Notes: generated by a model from the sequence alone, not told the origin. Shown: positions 27,254 through 35,894, counted from the stretch's first letter. The stretch: DNA of 38,138 nucleotides from Mesostigma viride (GCA_009746045.1 RPFO01001572.1:1-38138); one strand, 5' to 3'. Translations and numbers: made by a program.

Positions 27254-30200
27254 GTGGAGCCACAACTAACGGGAAAGCCGCATTCAAATTCGCCTAGCCC
27301 ACGGGTCACAATTGGCCGACAGGTAGATGCAGCCAGCCCCGGGCGTGTCGCAGACAGTAATCACTACGTAGGCCGCGGTGCCGCACCTCGGCGCAGGTTT
27401 TTTCAGCTGTGCATGGAGAAAAAAACGTGTCTCAATCCAGGAACCCCCGTCGGTTCATCATGTCAGCCTAGAAAACTGGAGCGGTGGAGCCACAACTAAC
27501 GGGAAAGCCGCATTCAAATTCGCCTAGCCCACGGGTCACAATTGGCCGACAGGTAGATGCAGCCAGCCCCGGGCGTGTCGCAGACAGTAATCACTACGTA
27601 GGCCGCGGTGCCGCACCTCGGCGCAGGTTTTTTCAGCTGTGCATGGAGAAAAAAACGTGTCTCAATCCAGGAACCCCCGTCGGTTCATCATGTCAGCCTA
27701 GAAAACTGGAGCGGTGGAGCCACAACTAACGGGAAAGCCGCATTCAAATTCGCCTAGCCCACGGGTCACAATTGGCCGACAGGTAGATGCAGCCAGCCCC
27801 GGGCGTGTCGCAGACAGTAATCACTACGTAGGCCGCGGTGCCGCACCTCGGCGCAGGTTTTTTCAGCTGTGCATGGAGAAAAAAACGTGTCTCAATCCAG
27901 GAACCCCCGTCGGTTCATCATGTCAGCCTAGAAAACTGGAGCGGTGGAGCCACAACTAACGGGAAAGCCGCATTCAAATTCGCCTAGCCCACGGGTCACA
28001 ATTGGCCGACAGGTAGATGCAGCCAGCCCCGGGCGTGTCGCAGACAGTAATCACTACGTAGGCCGCGGTGCCGCACCTCGGCGCAGGTTTTTTCAGCTGT
28101 GCATGGAGAAAAAAACGTGTCTCAATCCAGGAACCCCCGTCGGTTCATCATGTCAGCCTAGAAAACTGGAGCGGTGGAGCCACAACTAACGGGAAAGCCG
28201 CATTCAAATTCGCCTAGCCCACGGGTCACAATTGGCCGACAGGTAGATGCAGCCAGCCCCGGGCGTGTCGCAGACAGTAATCACTACGTAGGCCGCGGTG
28301 CCGCACCTCGGCGCAGGTTTTTTCAGCTGTGCATGGAGAAAAAAACGTGTCTCAATCCAGGAACCCCCGTCGGTTCATCATGTCAGCCTAGAAAACTGGA
28401 GCGGTGGAGCCACAACTAACGGGAAAGCCGCATTCAAATTCGCCTAGCCCACGGGTCACAATTGGCCGACAGGTAGATGCAGCCAGCCCCGGGCGTGTCG
28501 CAGACAGTAATCACTACGTAGGCCGCGGTGCCGCACCTCGGCGCAGGTTTTTTCAGCTGTGCATGGAGAAAAAAACGTGTCTCAATCCAGGAACCCCCGT
28601 CGGTTCATCATGTCAGCCTAGAAAACTGGAGCGGTGGAGCCACAACTAACGGGAAAGCCGCATTCAAATTCGCCTAGCCCACGGGTCACAATTGGCCGAC
28701 AGGTAGATGCAGCCAGCCCCGGGCGTGTCGCAGACAGTAATCACTACGTAGGCCGCGGTGCCGCACCTCGGCGCAGGTTTTTTCAGCTGTGCATGGAGAA
28801 AAAAACGTGTCTCAATCCAGGAACCCCCGTCGGTTCATCATGTCAGCCTAGAAAACTGGAGCGGTGGAGCCACAACTAACGGGAAAGCCGCATTCAAATT
28901 CGCCTAGCCCACGGGTCACAATTGGCCGACAGGTAGATGCAGCCAGCCCCGGGCGTGTCGCAGACAGTAATCACTACGTAGGCCGCGGTGCCGCACCTCG
29001 GCGCAGGTTTTTTCAGCTGTGCATGGAGAAAAAAACGTGTCTCAATCCAGGAACCCCCGTCGGTTCATCATGTCAGCCTAGAAAACTGGAGCGGTGGAGC
29101 CACAACTAACGGGAAAGCCGCATTCAAATTCGCCTAGCCCACGGGTCACAATTGGCCGACAGGTAGATGCAGCCAGCCCCGGGCGTGTCGCAGACAGTAA
29201 TCACTACGTAGGCCGCGGTGCCGCACCTCGGCGCAGGTTTTTTCAGCTGTGCATGGAGAAAAAAACGTGTCTCAATCCAGGAACCCCCGTCGGTTCATCA
29301 TGTCAGCCTAGAAAACTGGAGCGGTGGAGCCACAACTAACGGGAAAGCCGCATTCAAATTCGCCTAGCCCACGGGTCACAATTGGCCGACAGGTAGATGC
29401 AGCCAGCCCCGGGCGTGTCGCAGACAGTAATCACTACGTAGGCCGCGGTGCCGCACCTCGGCGCAGGTTTTTTCAGCTGTGCATGGAGAAAAAAACGTGT
29501 CTCAATCCAGGAACCCCCGTCGGTTCATCATGTCAGCCTAGAAAACTGGAGCGGTGGAGCCACAACTAACGGGAAAGCCGCATTCAAATTCGCCTAGCCC
29601 ACGGGTCACAATTGGCCGACAGGTAGATGCAGCCAGCCCCGGGCGTGTCGCAGACAGTAATCACTACGTAGGCCGCGGTGCCGCACCTCGGCGCAGGTTT
29701 TTTCAGCTGTGCATGGAGAAAAAAACGTGTCTCAATCCAGGAACCCCCGTCGGTTCATCATGTCAGCCTAGAAAACTGGAGCGGTGGAGCCACAACTAAC
29801 GGGAAAGCCGCATTCAAATTCGCCTAGCCCACGGGTCACAATTGGCCGACAGGTAGATGCAGCCAGCCCCGGGCGTGTCGCAGACAGTAATCACTACGTA
29901 GGCCGCGGTGCCGCACCTCGGCGCAGGTTTTTTCAGCTGTGCATGGAGAAAAAAACGTGTCTCAATCCAGGAACCCCCGTCGGTTCATCATGTCAGCCTA
30001 GAAAACTGGAGCGGTGGAGCCACAACTAACGGGAAAGCCGCATTCAAATTCGCCTAGCCCACGGGTCACAATTGGCCGACAGGTAGATGCAGCCAGCCCC
30101 GGGCGTGTCGCAGACAGTAATCACTACGTAGGCCGCGGTGCCGCACCTCGGCGCAGGTTTTTTCAGCTGTGCATGGAGAAAAAAACGTGTCTCAATCCAG

Positions 30201-32083
30201 GAACCCCCGTCGGTTCATCATGTCAGCCTAGAAAACTGGAGCGGTGGAGCCACAACTAACGGGAAAGCCGCATTCAAATTCGCCTAGCCCACGGGTCACA
30301 ATTGGCCGACAGGTAGATGCAGCCAGCCCCGGGCGTGTCGCAGACAGTAATCACTACGTAGGCCGCGGTGCCGCACCTCGGCGCAGGTTTTTTCAGCTGT
30401 GCATGGAGAAAAAAACGTGTCTCAATCCAGGAACCCCCGTCGGTTCATCATGTCAGCCTAGAAAACTGGAGCGGTGGAGCCACAACTAACGGGAAAGCCG
30501 CATTCAAATTCGCCTAGCCCACGGGTCACAATTGGCCGACAGGTAGATGCAGCCAGCCCCGGGCGTGTCGCAGACAGTAATCACTACGTAGGCCGCGGTG
30601 CCGCACCTCGGCGCAGGTTTTTTCAGCTGTGCATGGAGAAAAAAACGTGTCTCAATCCAGGAACCCCCGTCGGTTCATCATGTCAGCCTAGAAAACTGGA
30701 GCGGTGGAGCCACAACTAACGGGAAAGCCGCATTCAAATTCGCCTAGCCCACGGGTCACAATTGGCCGACAGGTAGATGCAGCCAGCCCCGGGCGTGTCG
30801 CAGACAGTAATCACTACGTAGGCCGCGGTGCCGCACCTCGGCGCAGGTTTTTTCAGCTGTGCATGGAGAAAAAAACGTGTCTCAATCCAGGAACCCCCGT
30901 CGGTTCATCATGTCAGCCTAGAAAACTGGAGCGGTGGAGCCACAACTAACGGGAAAGCCGCATTCAAATTCGCCTAGCCCACGGGTCACAATTGGCCGAC
31001 AGGTAGATGCAGCCAGCCCCGGGCGTGTCGCAGACAGTAATCACTACGTAGGCCGCGGTGCCGCACCTCGGCGCAGGTTTTTTCAGCTGTGCATGGAGAA
31101 AAAAACGTGTCTCAATCCAGGAACCCCCGTCGGTTCATCATGTCAGCCTAGAAAACTGGAGCGGTGGAGCCACAACTAACGGGAAAGCCGCATTCAAATT
31201 CGCCTAGCCCACGGGTCACAATTGGCCGACAGGTAGATGCAGCCAGCCCCGGGCGTGTCGCAGACAGTAATCACTACGTAGGCCGCGGTGCCGCACCTCG
31301 GCGCAGGTTTTTTCAGCTGTGCATGGAGAAAAAAACGTGTCTCAATCCAGGAACCCCCGTCGGTTCATCATGTCAGCCTAGAAAACTGGAGCGGTGGAGC
31401 CACAACTAACGGGAAAGCCGCATTCAAATTCGCCTAGCCCACGGGTCACAATTGGCCGACAGGTAGATGCAGCCAGCCCCGGGCGTGTCGCAGACAGTAA
31501 TCACTACGTAGGCCGCGGTGCCGCACCTCGGCGCAGGTTTTTTCAGCTGTGCATGGAGAAAAAAACGTGTCTCAATCCAGGAACCCCCGTCGGTTCATCA
31601 TGTCAGCCTAGAAAACTGGAGCGGTGGAGCCACAACTAACGGGAAAGCCGCATTCAAATTCGCCTAGCCCACGGGTCACAATTGGCCGACAGGTAGATGC
31701 AGCCAGCCCCGGGCGTGTCGCAGACAGTAATCACTACGTAGGCCGCGGTGCCGCACCTCGGCGCAGGTTTTTTCAGCTGTGCATGGAGAAAAAAACGTGT
31801 CTCAATCCAGGAACCCCCGTCGGTTCATCATGTCAGCCTAGAAAACTGGAGCGGTGGAGCCACAACTAACGGGAAAGCCGCATTCAAATTCGCCTAGCCC
31901 ACGGGTCACAATTGGCCGACAGGTAGATGCAGCCAGCCCCGGGCGTGTCGCAGACAGTAATCACTACGTAGGCCGCGGTGCCGCACCTCGGCGCAGGTTT
32001 TTTCAGCTGTGCATGGAGAAAAAAACGTGTCTCAATCCAGGAACCCCCGTCGGTTCATCATGTCAGCCTAGAAAACTGGAGCG
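27254..32083. repeat. Satellite zone 4: 21 identical 230-bp monomers
   Basis: Every monomer carries the same five-variant haplotype and is 230 bp long. The 21 copies appear identical by eye. This zone is a derived subfamily expanded as a block next to the right array boundary. The GAGCGGTGG change removes the ATG at monomer phase zero, which is further evidence against coding function. Confidence 0.95.
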
Positions 32084-32274
32084 GTGGAGCCACAACTAAC
32101 GGGAAAGCCGCATTCAAATTCGCCTAGCCCACGGGTCACAATTGGCCGACAGGTAGATGCAGCCAGCCCCGGGCGTGTCGCAGACAGTAATCACTACCGT
32201 AGGCCGCGGTGCCGCACCTCGGCGCAGGTTTTTTCAGCTGTGCATGGAGAAAAAAACGTGTCTCAATCCAGGAA
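32084..32274. repeat. Terminal truncated mosaic monomer
   Basis: The last monomer runs 191 bp and stops after CAATCCAGGAA, where the sequence changes to AT-rich DNA. It has the derived GGTGG and CCCCGGGCG states but the ancestral CTACCGTAG (with the C present, near 32198). It is therefore neither zone 2 nor zone 4 type and marks the array boundary. Confidence 0.9.
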
Positions 32275-32285
32275 ATATATATTCC
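32273..32285. repeat. Putative target-site duplication, left copy
   Basis: AAATATATATTCC occurs here and again at 32965-32977, on either side of the truncated retrotransposon copy 1. A 13-bp duplication fits target-primed reverse transcription. AAATATATATT also occurs at 32289-32299 inside the element tail, so the exact boundary is ambiguous by a few bases. The satellite ends at this repeat. Confidence 0.6.
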
Positions 32286-32288
32286 AGC

Positions 32289-32438
32289 AAATATATATTA
32301 AAAATATAATTACTTACAGCAGAGTGAAATCACTCAAACCAAAGCAAACGCCCAGCTATAAACCTATATACAGAGCCATGTCAAAGCTCTATACTACGAA
32401 GTACGATAAGACCAATGGAAACGCCTAACGGGAGGAAC
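32289..32438 (-). repeat. LINE 3' UTR and tail T1, with two stem-loops
   Basis: On the minus strand this follows the TAG stop. It contains two small hairpins conserved in copy 2: AGAGC/GCTCT (32372-32376 with 32386-32390) and GAGTGA/TCACTC around AA (32322-32335). It ends in an AT-rich stretch containing GTAAGTAATTATATTTTTAA. A structured 3' UTR is what the LINE reverse transcriptase would bind when starting reverse transcription. Partial copies of the tail occur at 35004, 35084, 35151 and 37589. Confidence 0.75.
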
Positions 32439-32964
32439 CTAATAGCCCTGCTGCACCGCAAAATCAGCCCGCGTACGGCGGAGCATGATGTCCGCCATGG
32501 CCCGAGTCAGCGCCACCGACAAGCGCTGACGCCAATATGACGTCCAGGTCCGCGCCGACCATGGGGCCGCTGGCCCTCCAGGTCCAGCCGGTCCTCCCGG
32601 AGCCGGCAACACTCCTTGAAGAAGGCGGAGGTCAGGGCCCCATGGCCCCAAACTCCTCCAGGACAAAGGGCACCACACGATGGTGCCCGACGTCGCCGTA
32701 GGCCAGGAGCTTGGCCCGCTCCGCCCGTCCGCCGTGTAACCTGCCGTGAGGGAGGCCCCAGCCACGTGGCTAAGAGCCAAGGGCCGCGCCACCGAAACGT
32801 CAATAAGCAGATGCCGGCCACCCCCCTCAAAGTCCAGCACCACGATGTCAGGCCGGTGGTTGGGGGAATAGAAGGCAGCGCCATCCGCATCCTCGGACCG
32901 GATGTTCGCGTGGGGGAAAACCGACCGAATCATGGCGAGCACCACCGTCAGGAGGACAGTGTGC
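32439..32964 (-). pseudogene. LINE ORF fragment: restriction-like endonuclease domain (copy 1)
   Basis: The minus-strand frame contains IRSVFPHANIRSEDADGAAF, then RPDIVVLDFEGG and, 16 residues after the RPD aspartate, LLIDVSVARPLA. This PD...D pattern fits the restriction-like (PD-(D/E)XK) endonucleases that lie after the reverse transcriptase in R2-like and related LINEs and nick the target DNA. A later frame carries VGHHRVVPFVLEEFGAMGP and a third ends in QRLSVALTRAMADI ... QQGY with a TAG stop. At least three frames are needed to read through, so it is inactive as given. Two of the breaks also occur in copy 2. The family assignment rests on motif order; the clade cannot be named from this alone. 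Confidence 0.72.
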
Positions 32965-32977
32965 AAATATATATTCC
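32965..32977. repeat. Putative target-site duplication, right copy
   Basis: AAATATATATTCC matches 32273-32285 exactly. It begins where homology between the two LINE copies ends, which supports an insertion boundary. The AT-rich composition makes chance matching easier than for a mixed sequence. Confidence 0.6.
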
Positions 32978-33297
32978 CTAGACTGAGTTTTCTGGGGTGG
33001 CAGGAGGTGCCTGCCAAGGCTTGTGGTCAACGTGGATGACCCGCGCCCCCCTTCAGTATACCGGTTTCCCCCCCACGCTCTGCCGGAGCTGAAGGTCGGC
33101 CATAGCTTGCGTCGCCGTTGTTGCTGGGCCAGGGGCAAGTCGTCGTCCAGCGTGTAGCGAGTCAGCAAGAGCTTCTTGCGGCAACAACAGCTTGTCCGCC
33201 ATGTACTTAAAGATGAGGAGCACGGGTGCCCGCCAGCCTTACCCCGCGTGCGGGGGAGGCGGACGGCCGACATCCGCAGCTCACTAGTGAGTTGCAC
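32978..33297 (-). pseudogene. Fragment resembling L1-type ORF1 C-terminal domain
   Basis: The minus-strand frame includes TRYTLDDDLPLAQQQRRRKL followed by WPTF (about 33091-33162). After a frameshift, the next stretch reads GGKPVYTEGG then ARVIHVDHKPWQ, ending at a TAG at 32978-32980. The order 'DDLP..QQ..RR.LWP.F' followed by a short basic beta-like segment resembles the C-terminal domain of L1-type ORF1 RNA-binding proteins. Upstream frames are also broken (MADKLLLPQEAL lies in a different frame). It abuts the right direct repeat of copy 1, so it may be the host sequence that copy 1 inserted into. The call is by motif resemblance only. Confidence 0.42.
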
Positions 33298-33549
33298 GGG
33301 GGCAAAAATATCGTGAGAAGAGTCGTCGAGGTCTCGTCTGCCGGCTCAGGTCGAAGTGCTTGACTATGACGTTAATTGTGGCTGTGCTTGTCGAGCTCGG
33401 CCTCCTCACGATTAGGTCGAGTGCTTGTTGCTTGAGCTGCGCCGCGATGGTGGAGGTGGTGGAGGTGGTGTGATGCTTAAGTACGCCGTATTTGCCAACC
33501 TAGGGGGCGTCGTGGCGTTGGAGTGAACTGGGTGAACGTGCCCGCGGGA
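33298..33549. other. Unassigned intergenic stretch with GGT/GGA microsatellite
   Basis: No supported gene. A short imperfect GGTGGTGGA microsatellite lies at 33447-33470. GTCGAAGTGCTTG (about 33351) and GTCGAGTGCTTG (about 33416) are diverged copies of one another. Reading frames on the minus strand here are low-complexity proline and serine runs that come from the neighbouring G/C tracts. Confidence 0.6.
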
Positions 33550-33758
33550 GCGCGGATTGTGGGGGGGAAACTGGGGGGAAAAGGGGGTCCAATAGGGTAA
33601 GGTGGGAGGAGGGAGGAAGGCGGGGAAGGGGCCGGAAAGGGGGGGGGGGTACCCCCTACCCCCCACCCTTGGTAGGGGGGTGAGGTTGAGGGGTGGGTTG
33701 AGACGCGCGGGGTCAGCCCCCCCCCCCCCCCCCTCCCTGACCAGGGGGGGGGGGGGGG
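33550..33758. repeat. G/C homopolymer tract with G-quadruplex and hairpin potential
   Basis: The + strand is very G-rich from 33561. Runs of G7, G6, G5 and G3 at 33561-33597 are separated by loops of 5, 4 and 7 bases, meeting the usual G-quadruplex pattern. A G11 run lies at 33639-33649. CCCCCTACC and GGTAGGGGGG can pair at about 33652-33680. A C17 run (33717-33733) is followed by a G15 run (33744-33758), and GGTCAG/CTGACC (33711-33716 and 33737-33742) flank the C run. The long homopolymers are likely to be mis-sized by sequencing. The proline-rich frames here are not genes. Confidence 0.8.
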
Positions 33759-34381
33759 TAGTCGGTGCACACTCGCTCCGGGCTTGTCGGTCGCAAACAG
33801 CCAGCTAGTGTCTTCTCGTAAAGACACAACGTCGAGGTTAGCATTTTAGAAGGGCGAAAATTATGCATGTCGGCCTCCAGGCTTCTGAGTCGACTGCCCA
33901 CACCAACTCACCAATGATTGAAACCCTTATTATGGGAGTGCGATTGCAGGTTCTTCTCAGCTCTCAAACCCCCTGAATTTTCTGTCTCACGGTGAGCGCG
34001 GCAGCGCGCACCTTTCCTGAAAGCCAGGCGCCGTGGGTGTTTGCCGAGCGCATGCACGGCTTCGATCCTGTTTTCCTCGCGCCGTCCTCAAAAAGCCAAC
34101 TTGAGCACACACCAGCAATTCTGGCGCCAGGTCGATTTTGGAGCTCGCTTCACGTCTGTCAGCGCAGGTCAGCGCCCCGTCGGACCAAACTGGGAGTTGA
34201 GTTGAGTTTAGTTTATTCCCGCGCCGGTGCCGGTCCGACAGACAAACTTGGGAGTTTTACGAACACCAAGCAGCTGTGGTACGTGCGGCGGTTTATCTTC
34301 CTCTGGAACTCAGCAATGCGTCGCGCTTGGCTATTGGCTCAAGAAGAACTCAAGGTGTGGGACCCCGGGCCCAACAACTGA
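33759..34381. other. Unassigned stretch; one unsupported 129-codon frame
   Basis: The only notable frame is on the + strand at 33992-34381. It starts with GTG; its first ATG is at 34051. The translation shows no domain, signal peptide or membrane segment I recognise. A diverged local duplication, ending in CTGGGAGTT at 34180-34198 and CTTGGGAGTT at 34233-34256, lies inside it, which argues for non-coding repeat-derived DNA. It could be an exon of an unseen gene, but no evidence supports that. Confidence 0.4.
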
Positions 34382-35003
34382 ACGATGGCAAGCGCGAGCG
34401 CTAGCCCAGCCCCGTAGAGCTTTTCCGTGATCTCCTGGGAGGCAACAGGGTCTTTACTTGTATTCCTCACGGTCGGTGACCTGACGCGTGTCATCTGGCT
34501 TCCCTCGTCACATACTGCTCCCTTCTAACATATCACCTACCACATTACATACACATCATGGCCATTGGTAACCAGCTGGTCGATACGTGGTACCCTTTTA
34601 CCTAACGATATTCATCCCAATTGGTTAATAATAAAAAATACCCATTTACCAGAAAAAAACTTGAGGTTTTTTTTTTTTTTCCCTTTTTTCCCGGTGAACT
34701 GAATGGGTGTTGTTTATTTCCATTAATTAATTAACATAGCTCCGTGGGTCCGAGCATATGTAACACATACTGTAGCCCTGAGAAAGGGGCATCTATGCAT
34801 GGGTTTGTAATACAATCAGGGCGACAAACTGCAGGTGTAGGATGTACAACTATCACCTGCCATCTGGGTGCACAAGGTGCACCTGCACCGCGCCATGATG
34901 ATGGTAATTCATGCCTCAGGGTCGAGCTCACACAGGGCGGCTTGGGGAGAGGGCCTAGAAGGCCTGCATGATGACATATATGGGGTGGAAGGTATATATA
35001 CTA
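34382..35003. other. AT-rich intergenic stretch with T14 run and short palindromes
   Basis: No supported gene. Composition becomes AT-rich at about 34500-34740, with an A7 run at 34653-34659 and a T14 run at 34667-34680. The latter could be the poly(T) side of an old retrotransposed poly(A), but no parent element is visible. Further on, GCAGGTG/CACCTGC (34831-34837 and 34854-34860) and GGTGCAC-AAG-GTGCACC (34867-34883) form small inverted repeats. Confidence 0.5.
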
Positions 35004-35150
35004 TAGGTTTATAGCTGGGCGTTTGCTTTGGTTCGAGTGATTTCCACTCTGCTGTAAGTAATTATATTTTTATAATATATATTAAAAATATAATTACTTA
35101 TAGCAGAGTGAAATCACTCAAACCAAAGCAAACGCCCAGCTATAAACCTA
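35004..35150. repeat. Head-on inverted pair of LINE 3' tails (T2 and T3)
   Basis: A + strand tail (T2, 35004-35071) meets a minus-strand tail (T3, 35084-35150) across about 12 bp of TA-rich DNA. The arms are about 67 bp with three differences: one substitution each in GGTTCGAG and CTGTAAG, and one extra C in TTTCCAC. T2 and T3 have no LINE coding attached, so each is an extremely 5'-truncated insertion or a tail-only element. The centre runs from GTAAGT (35054) to TATAG (35103), which looks like a 50-bp intron with GT and AG ends. Confidence 0.85.
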
Positions 35151-35288
35151 ATATATATTAAAAATATAATTACTTACAGCAGAGTGAAATCACTCAAACC
35201 AAGCAAACGCCCAGCTATAAACCTATATACAGAGCCATGTCAAAGCTCTATACTACGATAAGACCAATGGAAACGCTAACGGGAGGAA
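35151..35288 (-). repeat. LINE 3' UTR and tail T4 of copy 2
   Basis: This is the counterpart of T1, with the same GAGTGA/TCACTC hairpin (35182-35195) and AGAGC/GCTCT hairpin (about 35231-35249). It is 7 bp shorter than T1 where T1 has an additional AAGTACG-like insertion. It lies directly beside T3, giving two tails in the same orientation back to back. Confidence 0.8.
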
Positions 35289-35843
35289 CTAATAGCCCTG
35301 CTGCACCGCAAAATCAGCCCGCGTACGGCGAGCAATGATGTCCGCCATGGCCCGAGTCAGCGCCACCGACAAGCGCTGACGCCAATATGACGTCCAGGTC
35401 CGCGCCGACCATGGGGCCGCTGGCCCTCCAGGTCCAGCCGGTCCTCCGGAGCGGCAACACTCCTTGAAGAAGGCGGAGGTCAGGGCCCCATGGCCCCAAA
35501 CTCCTCCAGGACAAAGGGCACCACACGATGGTGCCCGACGTCGCCGTAGGCAGGAGCTTGGCCCGCTCCGCCCGGTCCGCCGTGTAACCTGCCGTGAGGA
35601 GGCCCCAGCCACGTGGCTAAGAGCCAAGGGCCGGCCACCGAAACGTCAATAAGCAGATGCCGCCACCCCCTCAAAGTCCAGCACCACGATGTCAGGCCGG
35701 TGGTTGGGGGAATAGAAGGCAGCGCCATCCGCATCCTCGGACCGGATGTTCGCTGGGGAAAACCGACCGAATCATGGCGAGCACCACCGTAGGAGGACAG
35801 TGTGCAAATACAAATACCAATTCTGATTCTGTTGGCCCCCCAT
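35289..35843 (-). pseudogene. LINE restriction-like endonuclease region and C-terminus (copy 2)
   Basis: Homologous to copy 1 over 35289-35813. The nucleotides encoding RPDIVVLDF and LLIDVSV are present but split over frames by single-base losses. The C-terminal frame reads QRLSVALTRAMADI and ends in QQGY and TAG. Beyond 35813 it continues into sequence absent from copy 1 and joins the zinc-knuckle-like motif. Expected role in an intact element: cleavage of target DNA to prime reverse transcription. Confidence 0.7.
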
Positions 35844-35894
35844 GCAGGCAAGGTAGTGAGTCCCCGTGGGATCCAGCGGCTGCCCACAGCTACA
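35844..35894 (-). other. Zinc-knuckle-like motif of the LINE polyprotein
   Basis: The minus-strand frame reads CSCGQPLDPTGTHYLAC, a C-x-C-x(9)-H-x(3)-C spacing. A C-x-C-G ... D-x-x-G-x-H ... C motif between the reverse transcriptase and a restriction-like endonuclease is a known layout in R2-like and related LINEs, where it contributes to nucleic-acid binding. It sits in the expected place, about 150 residues before the PD motif's partners at the C-terminus. Confidence 0.7.

Larger units (their letters stand above)
1..32274. repeat. 232-bp satellite array, about 138 complete monomers
   Basis: A single head-to-tail tandem array fills the first 32.3 kb. Taking the ATGGAGCCAC motif as phase zero, monomers start at 77, 312, 547 and so on to 7344, then every 232, 231, 230 or 229 bp to 32084. 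That gives 31 + 60 + 47 complete monomers, a 76-bp partial at the left edge and a 191-bp partial at the right. The consensus has 131 G or C bases out of 232 and many CpG dinucleotides. No monomer-like sequence is seen after 32274 or in inverted orientation. Because 232 is not a multiple of three and each monomer has in-frame stops, the array does not code for protein. Function is unknown; a centromeric, subtelomeric or other heterochromatic satellite is possible. The copy number depends on correct assembly of near-identical repeats and may be wrong. Confidence 0.97.
32286..32964 (-). mobile_element. 5'-truncated LINE-type retrotransposon, copy 1
   Basis: Read on the minus strand, this is the last part of the LINE open reading frame (endonuclease region and C-terminus), a TAG stop at 32439, a 3' UTR of about 150 bp and an AT-rich tail. 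It aligns with copy 2 (35151-35813), differing mainly by single-base indels and one 7-bp length difference. Homology to copy 2 stops at GTGTGCAAATA, exactly where the right direct repeat begins, so this is the 5' truncation point. 5' truncation and a flanking 13-bp duplication are typical of target-primed insertion. Confidence 0.8.

Noticed and set aside
7344-32099. Repeated 72-91 codon reading frames in each satellite monomer
   Set aside because: They are the same frame recurring with the repeat. The period (232, 230 or 229) is mostly not a multiple of three, each frame ends at a monomer-internal stop, and the zone 3-4 indels and the ATG-to-GTG change are tolerated freely. Nothing suggests translation.
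1-32274. CRISPR array
   Set aside because: The repeats are contiguous 232-bp monomers without unique spacers, and no cas-like gene is present. The neighbouring elements are eukaryotic LINEs.
32616-32981. + strand frames opposite the LINE endonuclease region (also at 35464-35652 and 36146-36617)
   Set aside because: They are antisense shadows of GC-rich LINE coding sequence. The recognisable motifs lie on the minus strand.
33412-33901. Proline-, glycine- and serine-rich minus-strand reading frames
   Set aside because: They are translations of G/C homopolymers and a GGT/GGA microsatellite, overlap in several frames and have no domain.
33992-34381. 129-codon + strand frame as a gene
   Set aside because: It begins with GTG, contains a diverged internal duplication and has no recognisable domain or gene context. 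It is kept only as a note in the unassigned stretch.
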